Source: Lepraria neglecta
Taxonomy: Eukaryota > Ascomycota > Lecanoromycetes > Lecanorales > Stereocaulaceae
NCBI GenBank assembly: GCA_033220425.1
Contig: CM065651.1
Location: forward strand, 1,302,001 to 1,366,000
Reading direction: 5' to 3'
Length of the DNA stretch: 64,000 bases
Within the stretch, counting starts at the first letter, position 1. Each line of letters begins with the position of its first letter. A program made the translations under genes and the position numbers. A model generated the notes under the pieces. It did no database searches, had not been told where the DNA came from, and saw nothing but the letters and a program-made list of their open reading frames with translations. Shown in pieces: positions 11,680-22,311 of this stretch.

Positions 11680-12403
11680 GGCATGGTCCCTTCCATTTTC
11701 TCAGCGCCGCTCGACTAGGCTGGAGCCATTGCTGTGCTCTACGAAAGCACCAATTTGGTTCTACCGAACGAGATGAGAGCGGTTTCTCTTTCGCCGATCC
11801 TTGCAGCGGGAAACCAAAACTCTGATATCGCCACAAATACTAACACCGGTGCAAAAGAAAGCAAAGGAGGTTCCAGAGTTTACCAGCTAGCGTTCTTTTG
11901 ACCCTTGAAGAAAACTCAATGGTGTCTCTTGTCTTCGAGTCAAATTGTTTGATATTATCGTTATTGAATTAGCCACCTCTAGGAACTTTCCTCTGTGCAA
12001 TAGTATTCTAAATCTTTCAAGTCACAAGAAGCTTTTCATTGTGTCAATTTGAACAGCAGTGGCATGAGACATCGTTCGTACCCAAGTCGGTGAAACTCGC
12101 ACCACGTGTTGAACTTACAGGGCTCCTCCATTTATGGTCTTTGGACGTCTTCTAAAGTGACCGCTTCCGAATAATGCCAAATCTCGAAGCTCCAGAATCT
12201 CAGAGGCAAACCAATACCTTCGCCCTCGAGCTCAGTTGGCTCGGTGGCCGTTCAAACCAAATCATGCGTGCCAAACCGGTGCGCTGGAATCCCGACCTGA
12301 AGAGTATGCTTTGGAAGGAATGAGCAACGTTTCACGAAGGCGTTTGTTTGGGAGTGTGATATGTCGAGGTAGAAGACACTGTAGGCAGTTATCTCACTGA
12401 ATT
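11680..12403. other. intergenic, AT-richer, no gene recognised
   Basis: Downstream of the chitinase. On the minus strand an open stretch crosses 12410-12160 but shows no recognisable domain. It may belong to the remnant that follows. Confidence 0.4.
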
Positions 12404-13319
12404 TCACAATCTCAGACTTGGGGATGAAAATATCACTTTCTTGAACTGAGAGGGATGGAGTTTCGTGAGGCCAATTAATGATGTCTCGCTAGTCCAGGTC
12501 AAGGTACCGATCAAACTCATTGACCGAGCTAGGAGCGCAGAAAACTTATGCTCGATGGCCAGATGGTTCTTGAGGTGCTCATCCGCGCCGAAGGAATCAC
12601 CGCAGAACGCATAAGGGCAGCAAAAGGGTATGTCCGGCTGCAGATGCACGTCGCGAGAACAGACAGTGGAAATGTCGCGGTCCGGGATGTCTGGATGTTC
12701 ATATCGAGATCTTCAACGTTGCCTATCAGCTCAAGTTCCCGCAGCGCCGCCTTGACACCAACCGCTCCGAGCGTTTCGAGGTCTTCTGCCCAGCTTTCGG
12801 GTACATTTGCCGTGTCCTGCAAACAAAATGCAGGACTTTTAGATGCAATCATTAGTCTCGCGGCGATGACTTCTTGCTTTGCTTTTGCCTATGGCCTTCT
12901 CTCAGGTCCGGTCCTGCGGAGCTGACAACGCTGCTGGAGTGTGCTCCCGCCACTCGTGGTGAGAAGAGGTGGAAAATCTGATGTGCTCGGAGAGGCGAGT
13001 GTACGTTTCGTTGAGAACTGCTCCGTTTCGCTCTCCGGGCTACTGTTGTGCTTGCGCGCGGCCAAAGGAGCTGCCATGGCATTATCTCGGAGGCGTATGT
13101 CATTAATGGCTGAACCGTGATCGGAGACTTTGGAACATTAGGCGGCCTGTCCCATTCTGAAGTCGGGCGAGTGGCAGTGAAGTGAGGTGGTATTCTTACA
13201 ATGCTAACTTCTGCTTCGGTCCAGGACAGAGTGCTAGCTATGTCGGCGACGTCTTCGTCGAAGCAGAACGCTTCAATGTTCCGAGCAACGACGTACGTCA
13301 GACTGCCGTTATATTCCAT
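12404..13319 (-). pseudogene. possible degraded C2H2 zinc-finger gene
   Basis: Minus-strand frames of moderate length lie in succession with no single open frame. The frame at 12649-12404 contains CPYAFCGDSFGADEHLKNH...H, a C-x4-C-x12-H-x4-H finger. Upstream minus frames (12852-12529 and 13319-12852) are Ser/Pro-rich and could be earlier exons, but I could not find splice junctions linking them in frame. It may be a multi-exon gene that I cannot assemble by eye, or a decayed one. Confidence 0.3.
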
Positions 13320-13429
13320 CGTGATATTGAGATGCCCTGCAGCTTTGTGAGCAAGAGCGGCCTCCCGGGAGCTAAATTCTCCTGGGAGAAGAATGCTCCT
13401 AGGAGCCCCCTGCTCACTGGAGTGAGAAG

Positions 13430-13968
13430 CTCTGTGGAGGAAACTTCTAGGGGCCCACTCTACTACGGTACGGGTGTGGGACGTGCAGACGGGCCAGTGT
13501 CAGTACACGCTCGAAGATCATTTAGATACGGTCCGGAGCGTGGTATTCTCGCCCGACGGGTCACGGGTAGCATCAGGCTCAGAGGATAATACGGTACGAG
13601 TATGGGACGCTGCCAGCACGACAGAGTTAGTCTGCTATGACAGTGGAACACACCATCAGACTATCATCTTCAGTGATGATAGCTCGAAGATTGTGGTGAA
13701 TGGCGCTCCGTTGTCTATTATATCTCAAGTACCATTACCCAGCACCACATTAAGATCGCCTAGGCCTCGTTTAAATGTGCCTGTAAGCACGATGGGAATT
13801 AGCAACGACTGGGTCACTTTGTCTTCTCAGAGGATCTTGTGGCTTCCCCCCGAGTATCGCCCTAGTTGGGCAAGCTGGGCAAGCTACGGCGACATAATTG
13901 TCATCGGTAGTGGCACTGGTCGAGTCACGTTTGTTCATTGTATTGCGACGCGCTCTTCGTCATTATAG
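13430..13968 (+). pseudogene. WD40-repeat fragment (tail of a STAND/NLR-type gene)
   Basis: One frame holds a near-perfect WD40 repeat: DTVRSVVFSPDGSRVASGS followed by DNTVRVWDAAS. It is preceded by the end of another (TVRVWDVQTGQC) and followed by a degenerate one with IIFSDDSSKIVV, ending at 13968. High-identity WD40 repeats like these usually form the C-terminal sensor of fungal NACHT-WD40 incompatibility proteins. No NACHT or effector domain is visible upstream, so this is a truncated tail rather than a whole gene. Confidence 0.6.
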
Positions 13969-15289
13969 CAGCCACTGTCCGCCACAAAGAAATAATTGGG
14001 GATAATTTCCTGCGACCAAACTTCAGAAGAGTCCTGAGAGCCAGGTTTTCTCCTGAGCACTCAGCAGGGTATTATCATGTTTTTTGACCTCGAAATGATT
14101 CTGTATAAGACCCAAGACGATAATTTGCTCGGCGGTCATGCCGTGCTATGGTAGGAGGAATCAGGACAGTGGAGGAATACCGGCGTGGGATCGGGGAGCG
14201 AGAGAACGCAAGTGCTTGCCGGAAGAGTATATCCACGCTCGCACATGCGCAGTCTTGAGGATTTGTCGTGTCATTCAGGTGCTTTGTCTCTCTGAAGGTG
14301 TGTTACAAGCTTCCCACCTGAAGGTGGATCTGCCGGTTTCTCGGAGAAGGTGATTGGTACACTATATCATTGCTACTGGCAGCGCTATATGGTCACCGCG
14401 TGATCTTACCAGATGTAACTGTGGGAAGTTCAAAATCAATGACGCGTAAGTGCAGGCTCCGCAGTGATTGAGTGGAATGTTCGTTCTAGCAAGATTCCGT
14501 TGCTTGACCTTTCGGCGAGGCCAGATCGTAGCTTTTCTAAAACTAGCACTTGGAAATGTGGCCTCAGTAATGACTTCCGGCTTGGGGTTGAAGAAAAAAT
14601 TGGCAATGAGGGCTGCCAATTCATTTATGTGACTAGGCCTACTTAGAAAACAATATTTATAATCATGCACACCTCTAGCACATGACACCTTCCTAAGTTC
14701 CTCATACTATTTCCATACCTTATGTGCACTACACTATAGGGCCTCTTAACGCTCTCTTATTGCCCTGCTTTTCTACCGTCGAGTCTTTGGCGGGTTTGCC
14801 CCTCTTAAACTAGACAACAGGCTCCGTTAGGCCATTTTAGAAATGCGTGTCCGACAGATGAGCAACTCAGTGCACGTTGAATTACCCGTACTCACGACGC
14901 AAGGTCGATATTGATACTCGATAAAACAATCACGAGATACTACTTACTCCCTGGGAAGCTCAGCGGCTCACCCACGCTTCGCTCCCATATGTTAGCACTG
15001 TTAGTATGATCGTTACCTCAAGGTTCGATGATGAGGTGACACGGGAGCAGTGTCCCAACCAGTCGCCTCTTTCCAAGCCACGCACGGAGGCCACCCTGGC
15101 TGCCTTGTTCTTCTTCATCGTGGACATCTTCCTCGTCTGCCTTGTCCTACACCGGGCAATGTTTCACGGCCTCACGGCGCAGGAGCCTTGGCGGAAGCTT
15201 GGCACCCAACTTCAAAATTGACTCTTCTGTAATCAACATAACTATTAATCAAGTACCTTTACAAAAAAGTTTCTGCTATAAAGTTGTAG
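13969..15289. other. gene-poor stretch
   Basis: No frame here carries a recognisable motif on either strand. Composition is mixed, with no strong CpA loss. It is probably decayed accessory sequence. Confidence 0.4.
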
Positions 15290-15740
15290 AGCTGATCATT
15301 GAGATCAATTGCGACACTGACAATTTTCTTGTAGTCATGTTCATCATAGAATTGTCTGGGTTCGCATTATCTCAAGAAAGTGTCCACCTGCCGCCGCCAG
15401 AATTCCACCCACTGCTTAGCATTATAAACGGCCGGACCGCTGGTCGTGGTGTTGATAGGCCCAATAGTCTTTCCAGAGGTCCACTTGGGTCGGGCTCTCT
15501 GCAGATTGTCGTTCTTCCAGCTGCACATCCGTTTTCCCATCCGTTTCTTTCTTCTGCCAATAGTCCAGAAATTTCTTCCATTCCCTCAATTCTTCCTCGA
15601 ACTGGCTACATTCACCCTCCCAGTGGCAAAGGGCGTAAACTGCGGATACGGCATTCTGCACCAAGCCTCCGATCGATCACTAACCTTCCGACCGAGCGCA
15701 CTAATACACTTAACTTGAGCCTCCCGCAATCTTCTAGATG
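15290..15740 (-). pseudogene. remnant of a charged coiled-coil fungal hypothetical
   Basis: Minus-strand frames contain RRLREAQVKCISAL, then QNAVSAVYALCHWEGEC, EEELREWKKFLDYWQKKE, ESPTQVDLWKDYWAY and NAKQWVEFWRRQVD in that order but in different frames. The text is Trp/Glu/Lys-rich and helical, like a family of coiled-coil hypothetical proteins I recall as repeated in fungal genomes. At least two frame changes show it is broken. The longer plus-strand frame over the same DNA (15142-15741) is a shadow. Confidence 0.5.
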
Positions 15741-15744
15741 ATAT

Positions 15745-16082
15745 GGCTTCCCGAGACCCCCTCCTAACGACGTTGATTACTGACGCTTCGTCCCAAATAC
15801 CGCCTCGTATCTTGTGAAGCTTTGACTACGCTCCCTTGGAAGCGTATTCTTTGATTGCTCCTGTCCGACATTGCCTCTTCATCATGGGCTTTGATTGCGG
15901 ATTTGATGGTTCCACGTCTTACCGAAAGTTCCGGAGGGATTAGGAGACGAAGAGTCCGAGAAATGGCTTTGGAGACAGAATATGTAGATGATACGAGATG
16001 GTGATGAGTAGCGATAATGAACCCCTGGAGGTAGCGGTGATGCCGATGGCTCTAGCAGTTCAGTGGCCGGTCCAGATAAGAG
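15745..16082. other. intergenic, nothing recognised
   Basis: No motif-bearing frame and no repeat noticed. Confidence 0.4.
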
Positions 16083-16233
16083 TCAAGGACGTCTCATACT
16101 CGGAGATTGCGCATCACTTCTGCATGATCCTGCGGCAGAATCCGTGTTATCGGTAATGCACGACAGCTGGAGCGGGTTGTGCTGGTAAACCAGTTTCCGC
16201 ACGCCATCATCGCCGCAGATGTGCCTCTTTGCA

Positions 16234-17076
16234 CTAGAGCCTGGGTTCTCTATAGATGACTTGTGAGGCTTCAGGTCTCCTGCCTGGCCTCTTGCTAACT
16301 TGAGACGCTTTATTGGATTGTTGATTCGAGGAGACTTTGGGTGGAAGATTCGTTTGAGCTCTGACCGGAGTTCTGTGACTGGAGCTAGTAAACGTACCAA
16401 CGTCCAGGGCAAGCTCGTCAGCTGACATCTCAGATTCTGGGTGAGTGGCCTCGTTCGATGACAGTGATACAAAGCTCTGCGTGGATGAAACCAAATCTGA
16501 ATATTCCGCATCTGGCACCTTGCCGTTTGCCGCAATCATAAGCTCTTCCCGTTTCTCTTTTGCCCAGTCCCTAGCGTTCCTTAAAGCGCTAGCTCCTTGT
16601 CGGAAGGTATCTGGGTTCCCGGTCATATCCCAGCCATTCAGTTGGGTCATTCAGTATTCAATTGGGATGTCGGAACTCATAGAAGGAGTTAGGTGTGTCG
16701 AGTATAATTTTAAGGCTCCTGTGCCACCATGATAAGTTGACGTGATCGTATACGCATTGTTGTCGTAAGCCGTCTCTGGATCAACATATGACCGAAGCTC
16801 ATGTATCCCACGGGCACCTAAAGCCCCGTCATACATTGCTTGTAGTTCGCACACAGGCGCACTCCCATCCGGGCCTTTTGCTTCTGTTGGCTCGATATAT
16901 TCGCTTAGCTGTTCCCGGACCTGTGTGTTCAGCTCCGCCGGGCGGGCTCCGTTGTAGAAGTCTAGCTTGGCCTTCGTGATAGAGCCGTCAGTTAGGTGTT
17001 TGAGATTTCCGAAATAGAGATTCTCCTGGGAGGGGATGTCGGCGGTACCGGCAATGATCGGGAACGCCTTGCTCAT
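16234..17076 (-). pseudogene. conserved fungal hypothetical with one in-frame TGA
   Basis: From ATG 17076 one minus-strand frame runs through IPSQENLYFGNLKHLTDGSI, ELNTQVREQLSEYIEP, LGARGIHELRSYVDPETAYD and NAYTITSTYHGGTGALKLYS. It meets a TGA at 16651-16653, then continues in the same frame as MTQLNGWDMTGNPDTFRQGA and ALRNARDWAKEKREELM into a Ser/Pro-rich tail ending at 16234. Family resemblance on both sides of the stop, as I recall it, indicates one protein of about 280 codons. No function is known to me. A CGA-to-TGA transition would explain the stop. Confidence 0.6.
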
Positions 17077-17249
17077 AATAGTGTTTTCAGTTAATATATC
17101 TTCATTAGTCTGCTGGAAGGTCTTAAATATAGCCTCAGAGAACTGCGAAGGGGAAAGAGACGGCCTTGGCTGTACAAGTCTCTCATTAATTTCTGCCCAA
17201 TTGCTTGGTCTTTGCGCACGATTACTCTTATCTTTCTTCTAATAACAGA

Positions 17250-18057
17250 AGGGTCTGGCTACATTAACCCCCCCTTTTGCTACGTTAAACCCACCCCCCC
17301 CCCAAATGCGGTTAGCAACCCTAGCCCTAACCGGCCCTCCAACACCATAGAAGTGGCCCCGGGGCAACTACTCCCGGGGCAAGCTTCGGGGCCAAATGCC
17401 GACTAAGCCACCCCACCGTCCACCACCAAAACATCGACCCTCTCGTCCACCTTATCCACCACATTAACTCCTATACAGCTGCAATCACCGCCTGATGGCC
17501 TACGAGCAGGCACTTGGGACGAGCTCTATCTCCTGATCAAGCAACATATAGAAGGGTTCACCCCCTGAGTTGTCAGTTGGGCCCTAAATAGGCTCCTCCG
17601 GGGAGCTGAATTGAGCCCCGAGACGGACTCAATCCGAAATCTCCGGAGGCGCTTGCTATCCCCCAGATGACCAGCTTTAGGCCCTGTTCAAGGGCGGCCT
17701 GGGCGGGTGACAACTCAGGGGGTTAACCCTTCTAGGCCCACAGGGCTATACGGTCACCACCTACCGAAGCAAAACAAATAAGCTTGGGATAAAAAGAAAA
17801 GTCAGGATTATTTATGATCGAGGGCGCCGTATACGTCAGACGTAGTAATTTGCTAGGAAAATTATGTACCTTTCCCAACGCAACCTCAACCGAAGTCTGC
17901 CGTGCAGTAACTGTTCTCCGCCATTTGGCCCCCGGAGCTTGCCCCGGGAGCAGTTGCCCCGGGGGTGGTGTTGGGGGGCCGGTTAGGGCTAGGGTTGCTA
18001 ACCGCTTGGGGGGAGGTGGTTAACGTAGCAAAAGGGGGGTTAATGTAGCCAGACCCT
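17250..18057. mobile_element. 808-bp foldback/MITE-like element with about 150-bp TIRs
   Basis: The left arm (17250-17400) starts AGGGTCTGGCTACATTAA and recurs reverse-complemented as the right arm (17905-18057), with only small indels in G/C runs. Both arms contain CCCTAGCCCTAACC, resembling telomere repeat units. A second, inner inverted pair (17551-17574 versus 17707-17733) lies in the middle. No transposase is visible, so the element would be non-autonomous. I saw no clear target-site duplication. Confidence 0.7.
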
Positions 18058-18163
18058 AAAATATACTGTAAATAGATGGCTTTCTAATTCCGCTTAAATT
18101 TCCTAAATCGAGTATAAAATAAGCGAGATATAGCCATTTTTACGGTAATCTTCTGTGAAGATG

Positions 18164-18366
18164 TGTCAGGGGCCTGCCTAGAGCGAGTCGATAGGGGTGA
18201 AGTATGACTAGAAGAACATATCTAAGGAGAGAAAATAGGTACATGAAGCCTGCGCGTCTTGGAGGCGCGCCAAGCCGCTAGCCATGAGCGATGATCGAAC
18301 GTCTGATAATCATGCTCCATACTACGCATATCGGCATAAGCAGTAAGCAAAGGCCAAGCCGTGACA
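18164..18366 (-). repeat. chromovirus 3' LTR
   Basis: 203 bp, TG...CA ends, about 98 percent identical to 41131-41333. Confidence 0.92.
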
Positions 18367-18399
18367 CTACCCCCCCTCAAGCAAGCATCGTCCCTGATA

Positions 18400-19560
18400 C
18401 ATAAGTCAAGACGACTATAGCCGATTCGGATTACCAGGCTTGTTTGGATGTCGCGCATAGAAGTCGTCGACCATGTCCTGAGCGTTACCAAATTCGTCGC
18501 TGTCCGCATAGTACCAGTGGCGGTCCGGTTATTGCTCGTTCTTCCATCGGACCCGGAACTATAGATATCGGTTACGACCGAATAGTCGAGCATCCAAGAT
18601 GTCATCGACTTCCCACTCCTCTTGGTCATCCACTATAATAGGCCTTGGTGGTTTAGTTCGCTGACCAGGTAAAGGGTCTATAGCCGCTTTTCGTAGTAGA
18701 ATGGGGTGGAAGACATCATGTATTTATATACTTGGCGGAAGTTCTAGGCGGTATAATAATCCAACCTTCTCGGACACCTTAAACAGTCCTAGCATCTTGT
18801 TATCTAGTTTCCTACTTGGATGTTCAGTACTTATATTCCGACTAGATAGAAACACTATATCTCCTTCCTCGTATATGACATCGGACCGCCTCTTATTAGC
18901 CTGGTCTATCATTCTCCTACGGTTAATAACGGATTGTTAGGTCATAAAGTTAAGGACTCTCGTTATATAGTTAGCGATATCGTTCGCTTTAGTATACTAG
19001 ATACGCTTACGAGCCGTAGATCTAGTGTCTACCGGTGGGGAGAAGGACATTTGAGGGTAGAAACCCTTGTTGGCAAAGAATGGTATCATTCCCGTAGTAC
19101 TGCTTTCGGAGTTATTATCCGCGAATTCGGCTATAGGTAGGAGTCGGACCCAATCATTTTGTATATACGAGTAGTACGTTCTTAGGTGACGCTCGACGTC
19201 TTGATTAGCCCGTTCCGTCTGACCGTTAGTTTCAGGGTGGAATACAGTAGATAACTTGATATCGATCCTTAGCCGTTGACACAGCGCCTTCCATACCAAG
19301 GATATAAACTGGGGCCCGCGGTCGGAGATAATCGACTCTGGGAGACCATGAGAGCAGAAGACATATCTTATAAGGATGTCGGCCGTGGCGTCTGCAGACG
19401 TGCCTCGGTCCGTCGCAATATATAGAGCATAATGACGCTCCTTGGAAAGCCGATCCACGATCACGCATATAGTATTAAATCCCTCCGAGACGGGGAGACC
19501 GGTGATAAAGTCCATAGAGATGTCTTGCCAGCGTTGTTCCGGCACAGGCAAAGCTTATAG
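18400..19560 (-). other. chromovirus part: integrase core and chromodomain
   Basis: Minus-strand text WQDISMDFITGLP, SDRGPQFISLVWK and HPETNGQTERANQ is the rve integrase core of Ty3/Gypsy. A chromodomain-like tail (EEWEVDDILDAR) lies nearer the LTR. This portion has lost little CpA/TpG. Fossil part of the element at 18164-41333. Confidence 0.85.
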
Positions 19561-21442
19561 TAGCCCATTGTATTAGTCCCGAGGAGTTTTGCTTCGTTGA
19601 CAGATATAGCAATTGCGGATATAACAAGCAATCTCATCTTTTATACCGCGCCAGTAGAACTGTCTCTTTACCAGCTCAAGCATCCTATTCCTACCCGGAT
19701 GGCCATATACAGGTTAGTCATAGCTTTCCTTGATTAGGTCCGCGCGGAGCTCAGGCACTACTAGAACCCAAAGACGATCCTTGTAGAAGAGTGCGTTATT
19801 ATAGCTAGAGTAATAACGTAAATTAATCGTTTCGAACATCCGGGACGGATCCTTCTCGAGGGTATCACGGATACGCCCACAGTCGTCGTCTTCCTTGTTT
19901 ACCAGCGTGACTCTTGCGTATAGAGGTAAATCCTGGTCAGCCAGCGCGTTGATCTGTTCGTCCGATATAATGTCGCTGCCGCTACCCCCTCTTTTAACTT
20001 ATCTATCCTCAGAGAACCGCGCGTTAGTCGATTTTGAGTATTTCTCAAAGCACTCGGGAGATAGTAGAGCCCGGTATTGATACTTTCAACACTTATCCTG
20101 GTTATCAGCAGGGACTGAATTTGGTATACGCGTTAGGGCGTCTGCTTTGCCATTAGATCTGCTACTCCGATACATGATTTTAAAGTTGAAATCAGCTAAT
20201 TTCTCTGCCTATCAGGCTTGACGGCGAGTTAGCTCTTTTATCTATATAAAATATTCAAGGCTCTTATAGTCGGTAAATATTTGGATAGGGATATCAGTTA
20301 ATTCCAATTCAGGACGCCAGTATTCTAGGTAGCGGACGATCGTAAATAGCTCCTTATCGTAGATCTTATAGTTATACTCCGCAGGTAATAGGTTCTTACT
20401 ATAGAATATAACTAGATAAAGTACTCCGTCGTCGTCAGCCTGGGATAGGACACCGCTATTAACATAATCGGATAAATCCGTCTCGAGTACTACTGGTCAC
20501 GATCTATTATAATGCCGAAGTACTGGGGTACTAGTAACCATACTCTTAAGACGTTTAAAGGCCGCCTAATATACTTCGGACTATTAGAATAGATAATCCT
20601 TTCTAGTAAGCGATACCAGTAGTTTAACTATTTTCGAGAAGTCCTTAATAAATCGGCGGTAGAAGTTACAAAACCCAACGAATGCTTAGACCTCTTTCAG
20701 ACAAGTTAGGGGCTCCTAGTTAATAATAACCTCAACTTTAGAAGGATCCATACGTAGACCTTCTATTAATACAATCAGGCCGAGGAAGGTTATTTCTTGA
20801 ATATAGAATTCGTATTTCTCGATATCGACTTATAGTCCTACATCCCGAAGCTTCAGTAAGACCTTTCGTATATATTCCTTATACTCTTTCTCCATCTTAC
20901 TATAGATTAGGATATTATCTAGGTATACCTAGCAGAAGTTATTAAGGTATTCGAAGAGGGTATCATTTATATAGTATTAGTAGGACGCAGGTCTACCAGT
21001 TAGACTAAATAGTAGGATATAGTATTTAAACGCTCCGAAAGAGGTAGTGAACGTCGTAAGATCCTCGCTGTCCGGATATATCCGAAGTTTATTGAATACG
21101 GCAATGATATCTAGCTTGGTAAGATATTTACATCTAATAACGCGAGCAAGCGTTTCATCGATAAGCGGTATAGGATAGCAGTTCCAAATCGTAAGGGCGT
21201 TAAGCTTCCGATAGTCGATCTAGAAACGAAGACTTCTATTATACTTTTGGACAAAAAGGACTAACGACGCGTAGGGAGCCGTACTAGATAAGATGAAACC
21301 CTTCTTAAGGTTATTATCTAAGTACTCCTTTACCTTTTAGAGCTTGAATCTAGATATCGAATATAAGCGACTTTAAGGTGGCTTCTTTCCAGTTTCCAGC
21401 TCAATCTTATAATCGTATAACCGGTACGGTAGAAGTTCCTTT
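19561..21442 (-). other. chromovirus part: RNase H and reverse transcriptase remnant
   Basis: Reverse transcriptase and RNase H order is recognisable on the minus strand, but the segment is AT-enriched and depleted of CpA/TpG increasingly toward the insertion at 21443. Broken, with many breaks. Confidence 0.75.
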
Positions 21443-21461
21443 CATCGCGCTTTCCCAAAAG
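21443..21461 (+). repeat. inverted terminus, left (19 bp)
   Basis: Perfect reverse complement of 38644-38662; marks the left edge of the large insertion within the chromovirus. Confidence 0.75.
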
Positions 21462-21605
21462 TTGCTAGGAAATCCCGAGTTGCCGAGCGCGCCGGTAGGG
21501 CTGACAGTTACGTTCAGCGGAATCAGCAACTCAATATTGCTAATAGTATCAAATCAGCTCGATCTATAACTTAATACTACTGATTTAACGATGTTAGGTC
21601 AGTCA

Positions 21606-21725
21606 GCAATTAGATATTGCTGTTAGTATAATATATAACCAATTAGCAATTAGATATTACTGTTAGTATAATGTCTAACTAATTAGTAATTAGATATTAC
21701 TATCAGTGTAATGTCTAACCAATTA
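21606..21725 (+). repeat. three 40-bp tandem repeats, subterminal
   Basis: Three consecutive 40-nt units, each beginning GCAATTAGATATT or a CpA/TpG-eroded variant and ending in AATTA. With the preceding CA the first copy forms the dyad CAGCAAT TAGAT ATTGCTG; the later copies are eroded. Confidence 0.8.
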
Positions 21726-22202
21726 GCATGTCCATTATACGTTCAGCCAGCTATTAGCTCAATTAATAATACAACGCTACTAATATATAGCTGCCAGTTT
21801 TCTTTTATTATAATTGATTACTTCTTATATAGTCTATATATTTCTACTAATTAGTAGCTATATATCTTCTATATAAGATGTAAGTAGGTAGTCGAATCTA
21901 AATAAAGTCTTCTATATGTATAATCCGTTTGAAATATAGCTACTACCGATAGCTCCTTCAGTATATAAAAGCTTATTATTAGTAATATTAATACAAGTTT
22001 AACTCGCGCTTATACTAATCCTTCTTTAACTTCTTTATAGGTTATTTAACTACGCTTTCCTCGATTCTATAACGACCTATTATCCGCTAATCCGACTATA
22101 TCTTCTACTCCTTATAATTCGAGTAAATAACCGAGATAGAGAGTTGCGACGCCTAGTTACCGAACTATTAGCGGTACCTGGCAAAACTCTAGTAGATCAG
22201 GG

Positions 22203-22311
22203 GCGTATATATTTCGCCCTTTTTTGCCCTTGTCCGATTAGTGTCCGACTCGGGTTTTATACTGTCCGAGTAGTATCTAACTCGGGTTTACCCTATCTGA
22301 GTCGGATGAAT
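22203..22311 (+). promoter_or_regulatory. dyad cluster 1 plus 15-bp GCGTATATATTTCGC
   Basis: GCGTATATATTTCGC at 22203-22217 is followed by four TCCGACTCGGAT-like sites (for example TCCGACTCGGG, CTGAGTCGGAT). Candidate shared control region of the inserted element. Confidence 0.45.

Noticed and set aside
12548-12925. 125-codon plus-strand open frame
   Set aside because: Ser/Ala/Arg composition of a reverse-strand shadow, opposite a zinc-finger-bearing frame.
15142-15741. 199-codon plus-strand open frame
   Set aside because: It overlaps minus-strand text with clear protein-like helical, Trp/Glu-rich sequence; the plus frame has no motif and looks like a shadow.
21600-21730. CRISPR-like spaced repeats
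   Set aside because: The 40-bp units are directly adjacent without spacers, in a eukaryotic transposon end.
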